Part shown: positions 14,846 to 17,903 of the stretch, piece after piece | Layout of the letters: every line of letters begins with the position of its first letter | Position numbering within the stretch: position 1 is the first letter of the stretch | Source: Clostridia bacterium | GTDB lineage: Bacteria > Bacillota_A > Clostridia > Christensenellales > CAG-138 | Length of the DNA: 17,903 nt | Assembly (NCBI GenBank): GCA_017394605.1 | Contig: JAFPXU010000021.1 | Location: 1-17,903, forward strand | Direction of reading: 5' to 3' | Position numbers and translations under genes: made by a program | Notes under the pieces: model-generated | Told to the model about the DNA's origin: nothing | Database searches by the model: none | Seen by the model: the letters and a program-made list of their open reading frames with translations, nothing else

Positions 14846-16671
14846 TCCCGCTGCACCTCCAGAACCGCTTTCCGGATATCGTCTTCCGAGATTCCGCAGA
14901 ACACGCGCTGCTGCTCCGTTGTAGCCTGCCGGATCGGAACATTCGGGACGCAGAGCGCCGTGACCGGAACGGGCATCACCCGGGAGGCAACCGCCTTTCC
15001 AAGCGTATTCACCCGGTCCTCGACGGTGACGATACGGCTGCACCTTTCCTTCAGTTCCAAAAGGATCGCTTCATCCACGGGAGAAAGAAATCTTGCACTG
15101 ACGAGTCCGGCTCCGAGCTCTTTCGCGACAGGGACAGCGGCTTCCACCATGTCCCCTGCGGCAACGATGGTAACAGGACGTATCCCCTCAATCGTTTCCC
15201 ATCTGCCGAACTCGATCGGCGTTCTGATCGGGGCGCTCATCAGACTGCCCCTGTTATAGAGGACGGCAGCAGGTCTGCGAAGCGCCACCGCCAGTTCCAG
15301 CATGGCGGAAAGCTCTTCCTGTGTCGCGGGACAGTACAGGTCCATTCCCGGAAGCGTCGAAAGAAAAGCGGCGTCGTATACTCCCTGATGCGTCTCCCCG
15401 TCGCTGCCGACCAGTCCGGAACGGTCGACGGCAAATACGACAGGCAGCTTCTGGAGGCAGACGTCGTGCAGGATCTGATCGTACGCGCGCTGAAGGAAAG
15501 TGGCGTAGATGGCGACCACCGGCCGCAATCCTCCAGCCGCCATGCCCGCGGCCATGGTAACGGCATGCTCCTCGCAGATCCCAACGTCAAAGAACCGGTC
15601 CGGAAACGCCTTTGAAAAAGGCTCGAGACCCGTTCCTCTCGGCATTGCGGCGGTAATGGCCGTCACGCACGGATTCTCCCGTGCCATTCTACACATCGTT
15701 TCCCCGAACACTTCACTGTTGCTCTTTCCGGAGGAAGGTTTCGTCTTGCCGGTCGCGGGATCAAACGGCCCGATTCCGTGGAACCGCTCCGGATCCGCCT
15801 CGGCAAACCCGTACCCCTTGCCCTTCTTCGTGGTAACGTGCACGACAACTGCGCCGGAAAGATTTTTTGCGCGCTCAAACGCGAGGATCATCCCATGGAT
15901 ATCGTGTCCGTCGATCGGACCGTAATAGTGGAATCCCATCTCCTCGAACAGACGGTTGGGAAGAAGAAAACTCTTGACACGGTTCTTGAAACTCTCCATA
16001 TGGCGTGTCAGCCATCTGCCGGTCGCGCCGGTATCCAGCATCCGGACCAGTTTCCGTTTGAACTGGACGTAGCCGTCGCTGAGCCTCAGGTTGATCAGCT
16101 GTTTATGGACCGCTCCCACGTTCGGAGCGATGGACATATCATTGTCATTCAGGATTACGATAATAGGGAGATTGGCGGAACCCGCGTCGTTCATGGCCTC
16201 CATGGCCATTCCGCCCGTCATGGCTCCGTCACCGATCAGTACGACCACCGTTCCGTCCGCGTGCCGCAGCTGCTTGGCTCTCGCGTATCCGAGTGCGGCG
16301 GAAATGGCGGTCGAAGCGTGCCCGGTATTGAATGCGTCGTGCTCGCTTTCCTCCCGTTTCGGAAATCCGCTGAGCCCGTCCTTCTGCCTGAGCGTATCGA
16401 ACGCGTCCTTCCGTCCGGTCAGGATCTTGTGGGCATACGACTGATGGCCGACGTCGAACACGATACGGTCGGTCGGAGAATCGAACACGCGGTGCATCGC
16501 GATAATGATGTCGACCGCGCCGAGACTGGAGGCAAGATGCCCTCCCGTCTGCGCAACGTGTTCCACCATAAAAGAACGGATCTCTTCCGCAAGCGTATCG
16601 AGCTGCTCTTCCGGCAGTTTTTTCAGATCTTCTATGGAATTGACAGAATCCAGAACCGAATGGTTAGACAT
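14842..16671 (-). CDS. dxs: 1-deoxy-D-xylulose-5-phosphate synthase
   Basis: 609-residue thiamine-diphosphate enzyme that joins pyruvate and glyceraldehyde 3-phosphate in the first step of the MEP isoprenoid pathway. Visible signatures are TGGHLASSLG (H45), FDVGHQSYAHKILTGR, LSGFPKREESEHDAFNTGHAS, the ThDP/Mg motif GDGAMTGGMAMEAMN (147-161), LNDNDMSIAPNVGA, YGPIDGHD, the catalytic CEEHAVTMAAGMA glutamate, and DRSGLVGSDGETHQGVYD. Length and motifs are normal. It follows oapA by 49 nt. An in-frame TAA upstream and no other start codon fix the start at ATG 16671, which lacks a close strong Shine-Dalgarno; the nearest AGGAGG is 35 nt away behind a hairpin. Confidence 0.97.
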   Translation of the reverse strand: MSNHSVLDSVNSIEDLKKLPEEQLDTLAEEIRSFMVEHVAQTGGHLASSLGAVDIIIAMHRVFDSPTDRIVFDVGHQSYAHKILTGRKDAFDTLRQKDGLSGFPKREESEHDAFNTGHASTAISAALGYARAKQLRHADGTVVVLIGDGAMTGGMAMEAMNDAGSANLPIIVILNDNDMSIAPNVGAVHKQLINLRLSDGYVQFKRKLVRMLDTGATGRWLTRHMESFKNRVKSFLLPNRLFEEMGFHYYGPIDGHDIHGMILAFERAKNLSGAVVVHVTTKKGKGYGFAEADPERFHGIGPFDPATGKTKPSSGKSNSEVFGETMCRMARENPCVTAITAAMPRGTGLEPFSKAFPDRFFDVGICEEHAVTMAAGMAAGGLRPVVAIYATFLQRAYDQILHDVCLQKLPVVFAVDRSGLVGSDGETHQGVYDAAFLSTLPGMDLYCPATQEELSAMLELAVALRRPAAVLYNRGSLMSAPIRTPIEFGRWETIEGIRPVTIVAAGDMVEAAVPVAKELGAGLVSARFLSPVDEAILLELKERCSRIVTVEDRVNTLGKAVASRVMPVPVTALCVPNVPIRQATTEQQRVFCGISEDDIRKAVLEVQRD

Positions 16672-16712
16672 TTGTGATGATCCCGTTCCGGCATCGCCGG
16701 AATGATCCTCCT
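16632..16712 (-). promoter_or_regulatory. Putative dxs leader: distant Shine-Dalgarno, hairpin and short overlapping ORF
   Basis: AGGAGG (16712-16707) is followed by a perfect 7-bp hairpin (TTCCGGC/GCCGGAA, 16702-16686, 3-nt loop). An ATG in that hairpin (16694) opens a 20-codon frame, MPERDHHKCLTIRFWILSIP, ending at TAG 16634-16632 inside dxs in another frame. AGGAGG is 12 nt from this ATG and 35 nt from the dxs ATG. This could be a translational control element or merely an inefficient leader; it is inferred from spacing only. Confidence 0.35.
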
Positions 16713-16720
16713 GTTACTTA

Positions 16721-17281
16721 CTATCTGTGAAACCAGGATACGATTATTGCAGTCTGGAAGACGATTTCATGGCTTCTTCCGAGTGCGAGCTTTTTCCCGA
16801 TCGCCTTGCCGAATACCGTCAGTCCGCTGATCAGGGATGAAAGAAGAACATTATAGAAAAACACGCGGTCCTCTCCCGCCGTCGAGAACAGTCTGGCGAT
16901 GATCGCCACGCCCATGGCGCCCGCCACGATGCTGCAGATGTCGCCGATTATATCGTTGCAGATGTTGCACAGCCTGTCCGCGTTCCGGATCAGCCGGATC
17001 GCCTCTTTTGCACCGCGTATCTTCTTGGACGCCATCGCGGTATATGCCGTGACGTCTTCGATTGCCAGCGCGGTACCGAGCGTATCCGCGACGATCCCGA
17101 TGAACACGATCAGAAGCAGCACGATCACGGCGATCGCCAGCGGAAGACCCACCAGCGTCGTCTCAGAGAAGAGAGATAAAACGATTGCCAGTCCAAACGC
17201 TATGAAAAACGCTGTGACCGGCCATCTGTCGTGCTTATCCTTCTTCTGCGGTTTTTGATGCCTGCTTCGGTTTCTGCTCAA
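16721..17281 (-). CDS. oapA: OLE-associated membrane protein OapA
   Basis: 186 residues. OapA binds OLE RNA and places it at the membrane in an RNP needed, in Halalkalibacterium (Bacillus) halodurans, for tolerance of short alcohols and cold and linked to magnesium homeostasis. A basic N-terminus (SRNRSRHQKPQKKDKHDR) precedes four hydrophobic segments at about 21-39, 43-66, 113-132 and 140-160. Between the second and third lies a conserved-looking loop: DTLGTALAIEDVTAYTAMAS, then KKIRGAKEAIRLIRNADRLC, then NDIIGD. D102 and D110 are 8 apart, matching the D104/D112 pair that I recall being mutated in studies of the B. halodurans protein. Start TTG 17281 has GAGGTG (17294-17289) 7 nt upstream; longer readings run into the OLE RNA. 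It ends in tandem stops, TAG TAA. The adjacent OLE RNA supports the call. Confidence 0.9.
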   Translation of the reverse strand: MSRNRSRHQKPQKKDKHDRWPVTAFFIAFGLAIVLSLFSETTLVGLPLAIAVIVLLLIVFIGIVADTLGTALAIEDVTAYTAMASKKIRGAKEAIRLIRNADRLCNICNDIIGDICSIVAGAMGVAIIARLFSTAGEDRVFFYNVLLSSLISGLTVFGKAIGKKLALGRSHEIVFQTAIIVSWFHR

Positions 17282-17294
17282 TAAAAAACACCTC

Positions 17295-17311
17295 AAAAAA
17301 AAAAGGTGGTG
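17295..17311 (-). terminator. P1 3' arm and U10 tract at the OLE RNA 3' end
   Basis: CACCACCT, the 3' arm of the OLE terminal helix, runs straight into ten T residues (17304-17295 on the - strand), one base before the oapA Shine-Dalgarno. It resembles an intrinsic terminator or a defined RNA 3' end, but the pairing partner is about 590 nt upstream, so how much transcription it stops is unclear. Confidence 0.5.
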
Positions 17312-17903
17312 GCATATCAAGTAGACTTTGCAGCTTAAGGTCCAGTAGGATTTCCCCATGCGCTACTCCCCGTCGCCGAAAGAGCGGTTTCCCTTTACAG
17401 CACACGCCGTATGTCACCATATACGGAACTGGATTACCACTGAGGCTACACCGTAATCCTCAATATGCCCACGCTTCGAACAATGTTCTTGCAGTAACAG
17501 TCTAGGGGCTTTCCCCGACAGCTCCACCGTTTTCTAGCCGCTTTTGCAGTAGGGGTTTCATCCGGCAATCGTCATCTTCATCGTCTGGCCAGACAATTGA
17601 GAAACGTGTTCCGTAATCCACCGCTACCACGCACGGCAGGCTACTCTGTACACAGTTTAACTCCCGCATAACAGGTTCTTTCCTAAGGGGTAACACAACC
17701 ACTGTTGGCCACCCGTTTAGGTCTCCACGAAGGATGGGTCAACGCCCGCATGCCATTGCGGCTCGCCCAGCCTTCTTAACTCCCAGCATCCACCCCCGAC
17801 TGGGCGTCGGCAGCAAACACCAGGAACTTCATCGCTGTGCCCTTAACGGATTTTTAGGCCCGTTTTCAAAAACGGTTTTACCGACTAGAATACTGCACCA
17901 CCT
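17304..17903 (-). ncRNA. ole: OLE RNA (ornate large extremophilic RNA)
   Basis: A 600-nt stretch without a credible gene lies directly upstream of oapA and in the dxs-tlyA-argR-recN neighbourhood typical of OLE. The two ends are exact complements: 5' AGGTGGTG (17903-17896) pairs with CACCACCT (17311-17304), the closing P1 helix. Ten T residues follow. Many local hairpins are perfect: 17860-17875 (6 bp, tetraloop), 17796-17810 (5 bp), 17505-17516 (GGGG-AAAG-CCCC), 17431-17459 (7 bp, 15-nt loop), 17407-17426 (6 bp) and a GTCTGGCCAGAC palindrome at 17582-17593. Length agrees with the roughly 600 nt of known OLE RNAs. OLE forms a membrane-associated RNP with OapA and other proteins. The 5' end may extend a few bases past the window, and its promoter is outside it. 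The identification rests on context, size, fold and partner gene, not on an alignment. Confidence 0.9.

Noticed and set aside
17502..17702. Small - strand frame of 66 codons inside the OLE RNA
   Set aside because: It lies in a highly structured RNA, has no credible ribosome site and shows no recognisable protein features.

Overview
The window is a compact chromosomal housekeeping segment from a low-copy-repeat, roughly mid-GC anaerobic Bacillota (Clostridia-type) bacterium. Supporting signs are the kleisin pair scpA/scpB, the YerC-type TrpR relative, RqcH, the argR-recN-tlyA-dxs neighbourhood, Shine-Dalgarno sites of the GGAGG type, sigma-A-like promoters and frequent TTG starts. No tRNA, rRNA, CRISPR array, insertion sequence or phage gene was seen.

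Left arm (1-3540, + strand): rpsT with its own terminator, then a probable operon behind a sigma-A-like promoter: yerC-like regulator, rqcH (ribosome rescue), rdgB (dITP/XTP clean-up) and a YfcE/MJ0936-type phosphodiesterase. It ends at a hairpin that can serve both strands. From there to the right end every gene is on the - strand.

Reading the - strand from right to left: a ~600-nt structured RNA that I identify as OLE RNA (17304-17903), its partner membrane protein OapA, dxs, tlyA and a terminator. Next come a membrane-anchored SpoIIE-type phosphatase with its own promoter and a 16-bp palindrome, and a PHP-domain phosphoesterase. Then a strong promoter drives nadK-argR-recN-deoB-M50 protease. 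Last are a TPR-like/DUF6273 membrane protein, scpA and scpB.

The main points of interest are these. (1) An apparently complete OLE RNA/OapA ribonucleoprotein locus lies in the isoprenoid (dxs) neighbourhood, with its terminal P1 helix visible as the exact complement of the two RNA ends. The 3' arm of P1 can alternatively pair with the oapA Shine-Dalgarno. (2) scpA carries an in-frame TAG that splits the kleisin between its N- and C-terminal SMC-binding domains. TAG acts as a normal stop elsewhere in the window, so this is a nonsense mutation, a sequence error, or a recoded or split gene. (3) dxs has an unusual leader: its strong Shine-Dalgarno is 35 nt from the start, separated by a hairpin and a 20-codon out-of-frame ORF.
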